Source of the DNA: Pirellula sp.
GTDB lineage: Bacteria; Planctomycetota; Planctomycetia; Pirellulales; Lacipirellulaceae
Direction: 5' to 3'
DNA: 64,000 nt
Assembly (NCBI GenBank): GCA_013822725.1
Contig: PNKX01000022.1
Location: 22,069 to 86,068, forward strand
In this document: piece by piece, positions 35,901-45,044 of the stretch
Layout: every line of letters starts with the position of its first letter
Numbering within the stretch: position 1 is the first letter of the stretch
Notes under the pieces: generated by a model
What the model was told of the DNA's origin: nothing
Database searches by the model: none
The model's input: the letters and a program-made list of their open reading frames with translations, nothing else
Made by a program: the position numbers and the translations under genes

Positions 35901-37313
35901 TTAAGCCACTGGTTCCGTAGCGGGCGTCGGCGTTGCAGGCAGCGATGGCTCCTGGCTGGCCAACGCCCGCCGTGCATCGGCCTGAGCGGCCGCATGGCTG
36001 ATCTTCGCGAAGTCGACTTCGCGAGCGATGAAGGCCTCGACGACTTCGGGGTCGAATTGCGAGCCATAGTGCGAGACAATCCACTCCCGCGCTTCGGCGT
36101 GGCTGGCTGCGGGGCGGTACTCGCGGTGCGAGGTGAGCGCGTCGTACACGTCGGCCAGCGCGACTATGCGCGCCGCGAGCGGGATGTCCTTCCCCTGCAA
36201 ACCGTAGGGGTAGCCGCTGCCGTCCCACTGTTCGTGATGCGCCGCGGCGACTTCGCGGCCGAGCGTGAGGAACTGGTCGTGGTCGCCGAACATTCGCTCG
36301 ACCGAAGCGAGACACTCGTCGCCGAGCACGGTATGCATCTGCATGGCGCGGCGTTCGGCGGCTGTGAGCTTGCCGAGCTTTAGGATGACCGCGTCGGGGA
36401 CGCCCATCTTGCCGACGTCATGGAGCGCCGAGGCAATCGCCAGATTGGCGACGTAATGGTGATTGATCTTCGAGTTGTGCTTGGCGAGTTCCGAGGCGAG
36501 AACGGTCACGTAAGTCCGCAGTCGCTCCAGGTGTTGGCCAGCGTCCTTGTCACGCGACTCGGCGAGCTTGGCCAGACCGAAAACCACCGCGTTGCGGCTG
36601 CGCTGCAGCGCGAGCGTGCGGCGGTCGACTTCCTTTTCCAGCGACGAACTCACCTCAAGCAGCGTGCTGTCGAAGCGCCGGACCAGGAAGATCGTGCAGA
36701 GAGCCGTGGCGGCGACAACGGCGCCCGTCAGCACGAAGCCGACGTGAATCAGCGGCGTGATCAACTCGGAGACGAGATGATTCAAGCTCGCCTCAGAGGT
36801 CGCCACGACAATCGCGGCGTCTTGCTTCGGAAGCTTGAGCGCCGTGACGTCGAAAAGTCGTCCGTCAAATTCCATCGTGCCAGCGACGAGCGGCTGCCCG
36901 TTCGATTCGCCCTGTTGGATGGCGGCAATCAATGGCTGCGCCGCGCCGCCGGCGGTAGTCAAGGACTGACTCCCCAGGAGCGTTGTCGGCTTGATCGAGG
37001 TCGGCGCCTTCAGCGAGGTCGCCGCGACAGCGCCGTCCTCAAGTCGCATGACCGAGACGAACCCGTCGTGCGGCACGTTGGTTTGATCGTAAATGTGTTG
37101 CAGCTTGTCCGACGATTCGGTTAGCGACAAGTCGGCGGTCCGTCGCGCCAGCGACAGTGCGACCGTCTCGGCCTGCAGCGCAGCGGAACTATAAATGATC
37201 CGATCGAAGGCTTCGTGCAACCAGCGCGAGGCCCACAGAACGCCGAAGGTCATGCAGCCGAGTTGGCTCATGACGAGCATTGCGACCAAGACTTGTCGCC
37301 GCTTGATGTACAT
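35901..37313 (-). CDS. Membrane HD-GYP cyclic di-GMP phosphodiesterase sensor
   Basis: The 470-residue product is preceded by GGAG seven bases before the ATG at 37313. It has an N-terminal membrane helix (about 8-30), a periplasmic sensor region (about 35-185) and a second helix (about 188-210). The HD-GYP domain spans 240-440: HDVGKMGVPD (His298-Asp299) with HTVLGDECL and HHEQWDGSGYP (GYP at 367-369), all residues for cyclic di-GMP hydrolysis present. It would lower cyclic di-GMP in response to an extracytoplasmic signal. Confidence 0.93.
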   Translation of the reverse strand: MYIKRRQVLVAMLVMSQLGCMTFGVLWASRWLHEAFDRIIYSSAALQAETVALSLARRTADLSLTESSDKLQHIYDQTNVPHDGFVSVMRLEDGAVAATSLKAPTSIKPTTLLGSQSLTTAGGAAQPLIAAIQQGESNGQPLVAGTMEFDGRLFDVTALKLPKQDAAIVVATSEASLNHLVSELITPLIHVGFVLTGAVVAATALCTIFLVRRFDSTLLEVSSSLEKEVDRRTLALQRSRNAVVFGLAKLAESRDKDAGQHLERLRTYVTVLASELAKHNSKINHHYVANLAIASALHDVGKMGVPDAVILKLGKLTAAERRAMQMHTVLGDECLASVERMFGDHDQFLTLGREVAAAHHEQWDGSGYPYGLQGKDIPLAARIVALADVYDALTSHREYRPAASHAEAREWIVSHYGSQFDPEVVEAFIAREVDFAKISHAAAQADARRALASQEPSLPATPTPATEPVA

Positions 37314-37728
37314 AGTCTGCTCCGAACCAGCGACGTCGAACGACGTCCAGGCGGCGGATGCGCGTCGCGCCGCCGTTACGAAATCTGCCGTGCGTATTAA
37401 TTGCCCTACCAAAACTTAGCTTGCAATTTGCCGTAACGCGCAGCGCGGCAACCAGAATACGCCCGCTGAAATCGTCGCCAGTCGGACAACCGGACCTGCT
37501 GATTCGCCGAGGAGGCGGCATGTCGGCCAGCGACTGCCCAAGTCGCGGCGCCGCGAAAGCTTGGCTCCATCGGCCAGCCTCCCGCTGGTTGCAACATCCG
37601 CCGTCGTGCTACAATGACGACCTCGCCGCACGCGCTCGATTCTTGTCCCCGCGGGCGGCTACTGGTTGGCTTCGCGCCAACGACACGCTTTCGCCTCGCT
37701 CACTAGTCCAGGCAGGAGATCAACGGCA
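37314..37728. other. Divergent intergenic region
   Basis: This 415-base region should contain the promoters for the HD-GYP gene and aldehyde dehydrogenase. No other feature is seen. Confidence 0.5.
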
Positions 37729-39201
37729 ATGGCCACGGTGACTGAAAAGTTCGCCCGTCCGCAGGTTCGTCAAACGCAATGCTTCATTGGCGGCCAGTGG
37801 CGTCCCGCCGCTAGCGGCAAGACTTTTGAGACGGTCCATCCTGCGACCGAGGAAGTCGTCGCCGAGGTCGCGGAGGGGGATAAGGCTGACATCGATGCGG
37901 CCGTGGCGGCGGCCCGCGCGCAGTTCGACGGCGGCGAATGGTCGAAGATGGATGCCCGCGATCGCGGCATTCTCATGACCAGATTCGCCGACCTGCTCGA
38001 AGAAGAGGCGGATGAGTTGGCCGCTCTCGAAACGCTCGACAACGGCAAGCCTATTCGCGATTCGCGCGGGGCTGATATTCCGCTCGTCATCGACTGCATT
38101 CGCTACTACGCCGGTTGGGCCGATAAGATCCAAGGCGCCACGATTCCGGTCCGCGGCGAATATTTCACCTACACTCGTCGGGAACCGGTCGGCGTCGTCG
38201 GGCAGATCATTCCCTGGAACTTTCCAGCCCTGATGGTCGCATGGAAGTGGGGCCCCGCGCTGGCGGCTGGTTGCACGATCGTCATGAAGCCGGCTGAGCA
38301 GACGCCGCTCACCTGCTTGCGAATGGCCCGCCTCGCCCAGAAGGCGGGCATTCCCGACGGCGTCATCAACGTCGTTCCCGGCTACGGCCCGACCGCCGGC
38401 GCCGCGTTGGTGAAGCACCCCGGCGTCGACAAGATTGCGTTCACCGGCGAAGGCTCGACCGCGAAGATCATTCAACGCGAAGCCCTCGAAACGATGAAGC
38501 GCGTCACGTTCGAACTCGGCGGCAAGAGCCCGAATATTGTGCTCGCCGACGCAGACATCGAAGCTGCCGTGGAAGGCGCCCACTTCGGCCTTTACTTCAA
38601 CCAGGGCCAATGCTGCTGTGCCGGCAGCCGTCTGTTCGTGCAGGAAAAGATGTACGACGAGTTCATCGACCGCCTGAAGGCGAAGAATCACGAGCGGAAG
38701 CTCGGCGATCCTTTCGATCCTGAAACGGAGCAAGGCCCGCAGGTCGACAAGGCGCAGTTCGACAAGATCTTGAAGTACATCGAGTACGGCAAGCAGGACG
38801 GGGCCAAGCTCGTCACCGGCGGCAAGCGTCATGGCGACGAAGGCTATTATATCGAGCCGACCCTCTTCGCCGGCGTGACCGACGACATGCGGATCGCGAC
38901 TGACGAGATCTTTGGCCCGGTTCTCAGCGTGCTGAAGTTTAAGGACGTTGATGAGATCGCCCGGCGCGCGAACGCCACCAACTTCGGGTTGGCGGCTGCC
39001 GTCTGGAGTCGCGACATTGCGAAGGCCCACCGCTTGGCCGCTCGCCTGCGGGCCGGCACCGTGTGGATCAACTGCTACGACGTCTTTGATGCGGGCGCGC
39101 CGTTCGGCGGGTTCAAAGAGAGCGGTCTAGGCCGCGAACTCGGCGAAGCTGGGTTGCAGGCGTACACCGAAACGAAGACGGTGACGGTGTCGCTCAGCTA
39201 A
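37729..39201 (+). CDS. NAD(P)-dependent aldehyde dehydrogenase
   Basis: The 490-residue enzyme oxidises an aldehyde to the acid using NAD(P). Visible residues are the coenzyme-site motif [31 protein letters not shown], Glu262 in FELGGKSPN, and the nucleophile Cys296 in [11 protein letters not shown]. The sequence most resembles the ALDH1/betaine-type group; the exact substrate is unknown. AGGAG precedes the ATG at 37729, better than an earlier in-frame start at 37666. It is monocistronic and followed by a strong terminator. Confidence 0.95.
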   Translation: MATVTEKFARPQVRQTQCFIGGQWRPAASGKTFETVHPATEEVVAEVAEGDKADIDAAVAAARAQFDGGEWSKMDARDRGILMTRFADLLEEEADELAALETLDNGKPIRDSRGADIPLVIDCIRYYAGWADKIQGATIPVRGEYFTYTRREPVGVVGQIIPWNFPALMVAWKWGPALAAGCTIVMKPAEQTPLTCLRMARLAQKAGIPDGVINVVPGYGPTAGAALVKHPGVDKIAFTGEGSTAKIIQREALETMKRVTFELGGKSPNIVLADADIEAAVEGAHFGLYFNQGQCCCAGSRLFVQEKMYDEFIDRLKAKNHERKLGDPFDPETEQGPQVDKAQFDKILKYIEYGKQDGAKLVTGGKRHGDEGYYIEPTLFAGVTDDMRIATDEIFGPVLSVLKFKDVDEIARRANATNFGLAAAVWSRDIAKAHRLAARLRAGTVWINCYDVFDAGAPFGGFKESGLGRELGEAGLQAYTETKTVTVSLS

Positions 39202-39240
39202 GCGAGCGGGAGAACCGTCGGAAATTTCATCCGTTAAACG

Positions 39241-39282
39241 AAAAGAAGCCTCGCTGAGCATTCAGCGAGGCTTCTTTTTTTT
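39241..39282 (+). terminator. Rho-independent terminator
   Basis: AGAAGCCTCGCTGA pairs with TCAGCGAGGCTTCT, followed by eight T residues, after the aldehyde dehydrogenase gene. Confidence 0.93.
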
Positions 39283-39297
39283 GATCGGTGTCTTCTT

Positions 39298-39383
39298 CAG
39301 CCCCCGGCTCCGCCGGGGGGTAGCACTTCGCAGGGCGATGCCTACCGGTATGGTGACCGACCCCCCGGCGGAGCCGGGGGCTG
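39298..39383. repeat. Family A inverted-arm element (copy A4)
   Basis: CAGCCCCCGGCTCCGCCGGG and its inverse flank a core reading CTTCGCAGGGCGATGCCTAC. It sits between converging genes. Confidence 0.93.
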
Positions 39384-39404
39384 CAATCGCCGCATCGCGC
39401 TGCT

Positions 39405-40817
39405 CTAGCGGCGGGTCGTATCGCCATCGACGCCCAGGGCGAGTTGGCCAAAGAACCGTTCGCCGCCGCGGACGATGTCGAACCGCACCGTACCGAGCTT
39501 GGCGACCGCGTCGGCGCGATTGAGGATGAACTGGACGTCTTCTTCGCTGGTGGTGTACCAGCGGTGAATCTGCACGAGAATGTCGCCCTTCACGACGCCT
39601 TGCGAAGCGGCGGAACTTCCTGGCTTTACCGACAGGACTCGCATCCCGCCGTCGAGCGGCAGGCCGCGATCACGCAAGACGCTGGCGGAAACAGGTTCCA
39701 TCGTCAGGCCGAAGGCGGTCCAGGTCGCTTGTTGGAACGTCGTCAGCTGCGAATCGGCGACTTCCACGACGTCGGTGCGAGTGCGGCCAGACTTCGCGGC
39801 GATCACCAGATCGAGCGTCACTTGTTCGCCGTTGCGTTGCACTAGCACCGGCACTCGTTCGCCGGGGCGGCGACCGAGGAGCGAACGCTCGACGTCGAGC
39901 GGCCGATCGATGGCGGTGGTGCCGATTTGCTCAAGTTCGTCGCCCCGTTGCAGGCCGCCGAGTTCGGCCGGGCTGTCACGCTCGACGCGGGCGACGGTGA
40001 CGGCGCCGGTCGGGCCGTCGATTGCTAGCGGCGTGATACCGTGCCAGTAGCTTTCCAGCTTCTCGACCTTGAGCATCTTGGTGGCGACTTCGAGCGCCTT
40101 GTCGACCGGAATCGCGAACCCGATGCCTTGGGCGCCCGCTCGGACGGCGACGTTCAGGCCGATCATGTCGCCGTCGAGGTTCATCAACGGCCCGCCCGAA
40201 TTGCCGGGGTTGATACTCGCGTCGGTCTGGATCAGGTCGAGATATTGCTGCGTTTCGTTCACCTGGACGTTGCGGTGGAGCGCACTGATGATCCCGGAGG
40301 TGACGGTGTGCTCGTAACCGTAGGCGTTGCCGAGGGCAATGACCGTTTCGCCGGTCATGAGGTCCTGTGAGGTCCCCATATGGATCGTGGGGAGCGGCTG
40401 CGGCGTCTTGATGCGGATGACGGCGAGATCGGTTTCACGATCATGGGCGACGAGCTGGGCGACGTAGGCCTGGCCCCCGTCGAGCGTGACGTTGATCTGA
40501 CGCACGCCGTCGACGACGTGGTGGTTCGTAAGGATGTAACCCCGTGCGTCGATCACGACGCCAGTCCCCATGCCGTTCACTTCACGCGAGGCGGGAGTGG
40601 TCCGGCCGACGGCCAGCGGGTCGGTGACCGACTTCTGCCCTTGGATGTTCACCACGGCCGGCGCCGAGTTTTTCACGGCCGTGACGATCGGCGTCACGCG
40701 ATCGGCGGGCGAGGCGAGCGTAGGGTGCGGGGTGGACGCTCCGATGCTGACGGCCAGGGCGAGGGGCCATAGTGCGGGGCGAGCGGCGCGGCAGGAGAGC
40801 AGGCGCAGGATGGGCAT
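39405..40817 (-). CDS. HtrA/DegP-type periplasmic serine protease with PDZ domains
   Basis: The 470-residue product has a signal peptide (residues 1-36) and a trypsin-like domain with His100 (TNHHVVDG), Asp130 (DRETDLAVI) and Ser207 (GNSGGPL). Two PDZ domains follow, about 260-350 (RVERDSPAELGGLQRGDELE) and 375-460 (SVKPGSSAASQGVVKGDILVQ). It should degrade or refold misfolded periplasmic proteins. It is convergent with the aldehyde dehydrogenase gene. Confidence 0.94.
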   Translation of the reverse strand: MPILRLLSCRAARPALWPLALAVSIGASTPHPTLASPADRVTPIVTAVKNSAPAVVNIQGQKSVTDPLAVGRTTPASREVNGMGTGVVIDARGYILTNHHVVDGVRQINVTLDGGQAYVAQLVAHDRETDLAVIRIKTPQPLPTIHMGTSQDLMTGETVIALGNAYGYEHTVTSGIISALHRNVQVNETQQYLDLIQTDASINPGNSGGPLMNLDGDMIGLNVAVRAGAQGIGFAIPVDKALEVATKMLKVEKLESYWHGITPLAIDGPTGAVTVARVERDSPAELGGLQRGDELEQIGTTAIDRPLDVERSLLGRRPGERVPVLVQRNGEQVTLDLVIAAKSGRTRTDVVEVADSQLTTFQQATWTAFGLTMEPVSASVLRDRGLPLDGGMRVLSVKPGSSAASQGVVKGDILVQIHRWYTTSEEDVQFILNRADAVAKLGTVRFDIVRGGERFFGQLALGVDGDTTRR

Positions 40818-41125
40818 CGCGGGTCGTCCAAAGTGGAAAGCCGGCCGAGCGCTGTCTGGGTTAGCAATCGGCTGACGCGGAGCGGGTGACCGGCAGAGCC
40901 GGGTGACACACCGATGATCGGCGGTCCCCTACGATGCGCTTAAACGGCATAACCGGGCCCCGTACAGTCCGCCTAGTTTGTCGTGGTCGCTAGCGAGGCG
41001 TCGGTGGGCGCGACAGGCTGCGGTTTGCGGCATGAAATGCGGGGATCGACCACGAGGGCGCAACAAAAACCCCCGGTCGTCGACCGGGGGCTAGCAGCGG
41101 TTCGCCGTGGTTGTCTGGTGAGCGA
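40818..41125. other. Intergenic region
   Basis: This 308-base gap contains the terminator at 41064. Nothing else is supported. Confidence 0.45.
41064..41090 (-). terminator. Rho-independent terminator
   Basis: Read on the minus strand, CCCCCGGTCG pairs with CGACCGGGGG and is followed by TTTTTG. It ends the cysteine-rich lipoprotein gene. Confidence 0.85.
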
Positions 41126-41608
41126 TCAATCGTGACCGGAGACGGTCATCTGCGGACGCCAGCCCATGTCGACGTTGCCCCGTTGAGGTTCTGGGGCGTC
41201 GGGACGGACAGGCGAGAGGACGTCTTCCGTCGGCACTGGCAGGAACTTGGGCGGCATCGGCACGCGCATCGTCATCGGCGGCGGGCCGGGCGTTGGCCTC
41301 TCGCGCAACTTGTCGCCGATGCCGAACGGTAGGAACCAACAGCTGCGGCAGGTCGTGCATTCCGGACCGCAGGTCACGGGCCGGACGAAGCGTTCGCAGA
41401 GGCCGCAACCTTCACCAAAGCAGCGCGAGCAGCAATTGACGTCGTCGGCGAGCTCGCCCTTGTAGGTGGCTGCCGCAATGCGAGTGACCGGGCAGCCGCC
41501 GCATTCGCCGCAACCGCAGTTGGAGCGGTGCATCGTGGCGCAACCCGCCGTGGCGGAAAGCACGATCAGTGCTAGCGAGCAAAGCGACTTGTGGTTGAAC
41601 TGCGACAT
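41126..41608 (-). CDS. Cysteine-rich lipoprotein
   Basis: The 160-residue product has a hydrophobic N-terminus ending in a lipobox-like SATAGC (Cys23), so it is probably lipid-anchored. It contains about 16 further cysteines in clusters (SNCGCGECGGCPVTR, NCCSRCFGEGCGLCERF, CGPECTTCRSC), suggesting metal binding or disulfides. The tail is Pro-rich. Function unknown; this kind of protein is common in planctomycete envelopes. Confidence 0.72.
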   Translation of the reverse strand: MSQFNHKSLCSLALIVLSATAGCATMHRSNCGCGECGGCPVTRIAAATYKGELADDVNCCSRCFGEGCGLCERFVRPVTCGPECTTCRSCWFLPFGIGDKLRERPTPGPPPMTMRVPMPPKFLPVPTEDVLSPVRPDAPEPQRGNVDMGWRPQMTVSGHD

Positions 41609-41749
41609 GAAAAGAGGATCCCCCCGGTTCCTCTAGAGGAGATCGGTCGCAGCGGGCGGAAACTTCCGCACAATCCGCAAAGTTTGACGCCGGCAGCTCT
41701 TATTGGCCTGCAGCAGTGAATCGGGCTGCTGACTGAAGAGAAGAATTAA

Positions 41750-41895
41750 GAATAGGACGCGGATAAACGCGGATTTGACGGATGAACGCTGATAAAATTC
41801 CAAATACCACGCTCACCGATTCAGTCTCTTACCTCGGCTGTCGTCAGTTCTTATCCGCGGAAATCCGCCAAATCCGTGTTTATCCGCGTCCTATT
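41750..41895. repeat. Family B inverted-arm element (copy B3)
   Basis: GAATAGGACGCGGATAAACG is inverted as CGTGTTTATCCGCGTCCTAT around a core of about 95 bases. It lies between two minus-strand genes. Confidence 0.9.
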
Positions 41896-41908
41896 TGTCG
41901 GAGACAGT

Positions 41909-43048
41909 TCAATGAGATTCCCCGTCGACCGGTGGCGATTTATAAAGCAGCTTCGGCAAGAACTGCAGCCCCAGGAAGAGGGCGAGGATCGCCAGCAGCA
42001 GATGCGGCCAGTATTCAGCGACCGGGATGCCGACCATGCCGGCGATCCACCCGATGACAAGCAGGGCGGGAACGATCACCAACAGCAGTCCGCAGCCGAA
42101 CGCCGACATCGTTCCCTTGAACGCCAACTGCTCAGTCAATTGCTGATCGTGAACGTCGATCATCCGGCCGCGGCGGAGGCTGATTTCGATCGAATCGGTC
42201 AATTCCATCGCACGTAGAGCTTGCAGCCAGGTCGAAGCCGACGCGTCTTCGGCTTCCACGGCGCGCGCAAACCGTTCGATGGCGCCGGTTGCTGCGGCGA
42301 TCGGCGACTGCGCGACGAGGCCTTGCGAATCGAACCAAATCGTCTCGCGTCCCCGCTCACAGATAAAATGAAGGGCGAGCCCCTCCGCGTCAGCGGGGGG
42401 TTCGACGTTCCACCGCACTGGCAACTCCGCCGCGCCGAGCAATTGAACACTGAGTGCCGAATAGTCGGCGTCGGCACCAGTCGAGGCGTGAGCGCCAATG
42501 CGGTTCAACTTGCCGGCGACGTGCGACAACAGGTCAACGTCCGGCGCGAAACGCCTTAGCACCTGCTCGCGAGAGCGGTCGACCATTGCCCGCGTCGCGG
42601 CGATCTGCTCCACGCGGCCGAAGTGAGGGTGTCCCTCGGCAATCCAGCTCACCGTCGCGGCGAGCGCCGGCGCTTCGCGCAGCGGGTTGTAATACTGCAG
42701 CAGCGCGCCCCCTTCGGTGCGCGACATGTCGACTTCGAAGTAAGTCAGCACCGACTTGAAAAGCGGGAACGTCACCAGCATCGGCCGACCGAGGCGGGCG
42801 AATTCTTGGACCTGCCGCGCTCGGAGGTCGTCGCCCGCCGTGCCGCGGCCGATGAGGATGGCGTCGGCGGTTTCGGCGATGAGCAGGTCTTCCCACTGCT
42901 CAGACTCGTCGACCGCGGCGAGCCACGGAAACTGCTCGCGATCGGCCAGCGATAAGTCGCCCTGCCACGCTAATTCATGGCCAGCTGCGACCGCGGCTGC
43001 AGCAAGCGGCAGGCTTTCTGAATCGGCGCCGAGGAGGGCAAATCTCAT
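41909..43048 (-). CDS. Rossmann-like (Gfo/Idh/MocA-type) protein with C-terminal membrane helices
   Basis: The 379-residue product opens with a nucleotide-binding-like segment (MRFALLGADSESLPLAAAAV) and helices and strands such as DAILIGRGTAGDDLRA and RPMLVTFPLFKSVL, reminiscent of the NAD-binding half of Gfo/Idh/MocA oxidoreductases, but without a glycine-rich GxGxxG. The last 80 residues carry two hydrophobic helices (GLLLVIVPALLVIGWIAGMV and HLLLAILALFLGLQFLP). A soluble oxidoreductase-like part tethered to the membrane is unusual. Enzyme activity is unproven. Confidence 0.6.
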   Translation of the reverse strand: MRFALLGADSESLPLAAAAVAAGHELAWQGDLSLADREQFPWLAAVDESEQWEDLLIAETADAILIGRGTAGDDLRARQVQEFARLGRPMLVTFPLFKSVLTYFEVDMSRTEGGALLQYYNPLREAPALAATVSWIAEGHPHFGRVEQIAATRAMVDRSREQVLRRFAPDVDLLSHVAGKLNRIGAHASTGADADYSALSVQLLGAAELPVRWNVEPPADAEGLALHFICERGRETIWFDSQGLVAQSPIAAATGAIERFARAVEAEDASASTWLQALRAMELTDSIEISLRRGRMIDVHDQQLTEQLAFKGTMSAFGCGLLLVIVPALLVIGWIAGMVGIPVAEYWPHLLLAILALFLGLQFLPKLLYKSPPVDGESH

Positions 43049-43198
43049 GCTCGGCAGCCTAATCTACGCATTGCGACGCAACAACTAGGGCTGCTGGATC
43101 TTACCAACGTGGTACAATGGAACGTCGGCGTGCCGCACAGGGGCCGACCTGCGAAGCCCGCGGGGCATGCCAGAGCCTTCCCGCTAGACGCAACGGAT

Positions 43199-44491
43199 AT
43201 GACTATGAAGGGAATCGTTCTCCCCACTTCGATCCGCTCGGGAAGTTGGCTGCTCGTCGCCGGCGCTGGAATCGTCATTCATGGCGTTGGCGCGGTCCCG
43301 GAACTCCGAGCGCAAGACGCCCCCGCGACAATCGAATCTGTACCGGGCGAATCAGCGCCGGTCGAGACAGCACCAGTTGTGACAGCGCCATCGACCGATG
43401 CGCCGGAGCAGCCGACTGCGGATGCCGCCGCGCCGGTGATTTCCTCCGAACTCGCCGAGGCGATTCGCCACCTCGACCACGACGAATACGCGGTCCGGCA
43501 GTCGGCCCAGCGGCAATTGACCAAGATCGGCGGCCCGGCGTTGGAATTTACCGCGCAGGTGGCCGCCAGCGGCAGTCTGGAAAGCTCCACCCGCGCGGTT
43601 AACGTGTTGTGGAAGTGGGCTGACTCCACTGAGAATCCGCTCAATCAGCAGGCTCTCGAAAAGATCGCCGCGCTGGCGAATCGCCCCGTCGAGGCGGCCG
43701 ACGCCCAACGGCGGCTGGCCGTGCTGCGCGAAGCTACGGCGATTCAGGCGATTATCGAACTTGGCGGGCGCGTCGAGGCCGACCGCTCATTCGGTATGGT
43801 CGGCGGCGACGGCGCGCCGCTGCAGGTTATTGTCGGCAAGGATTGGAAAGGGGGCGTCGACGGGTTGAAGCATCTCGCCGACGTCCGCCGCGCGACGACG
43901 GTCAGCCTCTGGTCGGCCCCGCTCGGCGACGAAGCGTTGCCGCAGTTGGAAGGGCTCGGCAATGTTCGGCGGCTCGAGTTGTACGGCCTCGCGATGACGC
44001 CGGAACTCGTGGAGAAGACGCGAGAGAAGCTTCCCAACGCGATTTTGGAAGTTCGCGGTCCGGCGCGGTTGGGCATTCGTGGAATCGATGCGGTCGAGAT
44101 CGTGCCAAATAGCCCTGCGGCCAGGGCGGGTCTCGTGGTTCACGACCGGATCGTCGAGTTTAACGGCAAGCCGATCAACACCGGGAAGCCGATTGAGGAT
44201 TTCAGCGCACTGACGACCGAGATCAGTAAGTGCAAAGCGGGCGACACGGTCGACATCAAGTTCATGCGCGGCACGGAAACGCGTGAAGCGAAGGTCACGT
44301 TCGACGCCTGGGGCGAAGACGTCGGCGCGCAGCCCACGCCTGGCGATGCGCCGCCAGCCGCGCAGGGACTGTTCGGTCCGGTTCCGCGCGCCGTCCCGGC
44401 CCGTGCGTTGCCGCGCGTGGAGATCGAGAGACGCCCGCTCGGCGTTCCCCGGGCGGTTCCTGTGCCAGCTGATCCAGCGCTGCCTCGGTAG
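43199..44491 (+). CDS. Secreted HEAT-like/PDZ-domain protein
   Basis: The 430-residue product starts at 43199 (or the ATG at 43205), just before a signal peptide (SGSWLLVAGAGIVIHGVGAV) that ends at AQD. It then has a Pro/Ala-rich linker, a helical HEAT-like region (LDHDEYAVRQSAQRQLTKIG, about residues 100-170), an LRR-like region (LEGLGNVRRLELYGLAM, about 250-280) and one PDZ domain (IVPNSPAARAGLVVHDRIVE, about 305-385), which may bind C-termini. The Pro-rich tail is unassigned. No catalytic motif is seen. Confidence 0.75.
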   Translation: MTMKGIVLPTSIRSGSWLLVAGAGIVIHGVGAVPELRAQDAPATIESVPGESAPVETAPVVTAPSTDAPEQPTADAAAPVISSELAEAIRHLDHDEYAVRQSAQRQLTKIGGPALEFTAQVAASGSLESSTRAVNVLWKWADSTENPLNQQALEKIAALANRPVEAADAQRRLAVLREATAIQAIIELGGRVEADRSFGMVGGDGAPLQVIVGKDWKGGVDGLKHLADVRRATTVSLWSAPLGDEALPQLEGLGNVRRLELYGLAMTPELVEKTREKLPNAILEVRGPARLGIRGIDAVEIVPNSPAARAGLVVHDRIVEFNGKPINTGKPIEDFSALTTEISKCKAGDTVDIKFMRGTETREAKVTFDAWGEDVGAQPTPGDAPPAAQGLFGPVPRAVPARALPRVEIERRPLGVPRAVPVPADPALPR

Positions 44492-44527
44492 ACGCCGCTG
44501 TTAATGCAGACGCTGCAGAGGGCTGTC

Positions 44528-44794
44528 TTAAACGGCGAGCGTTGTTTCGATCTTACGCTCCAACTCGGTCAGATGACCGCTGGTGCGCAGCTGGTGGGCG
44601 AGCAGTTCGCGCCCCTTCTCCGTCCAGACGCCGATGGTGCGAAGTTCGCTCTTCGACTCCGGGCAGAGAAACGTCACCTGCTTTGGCGTGAGCGTCTGGA
44701 TTTCGACGGCGCCCGCGGTGCGGGTGAACTTGGCGGAGAAAGCGACGCGGCGATGGTTCTCGGCGTCTTCCCAATGTGATTCGATGGTTTGCAT
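44528..44794 (-). CDS. Small conserved-looking hypothetical protein
   Basis: The 88-residue product, MQTIESHWEDAENHRRVAFS, is hydrophilic, with a beta-rich first half and a helical end (RTSGHLTELERKIETTL). It has no recognised domain. Codon use fits the surroundings and the frame is intact, so it is probably a real gene. Confidence 0.55.
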   Translation of the reverse strand: MQTIESHWEDAENHRRVAFSAKFTRTAGAVEIQTLTPKQVTFLCPESKSELRTIGVWTEKGRELLAHQLRTSGHLTELERKIETTLAV

Positions 44795-44833
44795 CGGAAC
44801 TCAATGACCTGTAAACGAAGTGGTTCGGCAACT

Positions 44834-44911
44834 AGCCGGAGGGCCGCGCCCTCCGGATGAAGGGCGAGTTCGCTCGGCGCTTTTTCCCGGACCGCGTGGC
44901 GGTCCGGCTGC
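44834..44911. repeat. Family F double-hairpin repeat (copy F2)
   Basis: GCCGGAGGGCCGCGCCCTCCGG and CCGGACCGCGTGGCGGTCCGG are the same two hairpins as F1 in opposite orientation. Confidence 0.88.
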
Positions 44912-45044
44912 CTGGCGTGATCAGCCCAAAATCTAGGTAGTCCCGCATTCTACGCACGATGTCGGCTGCCGGGAGCGTCAAGCGACGGTGCTACCGGCAA
45001 AATCACGGGCGGCCGCATTCCCCGCATGGGGGGCTTGGTCCATG

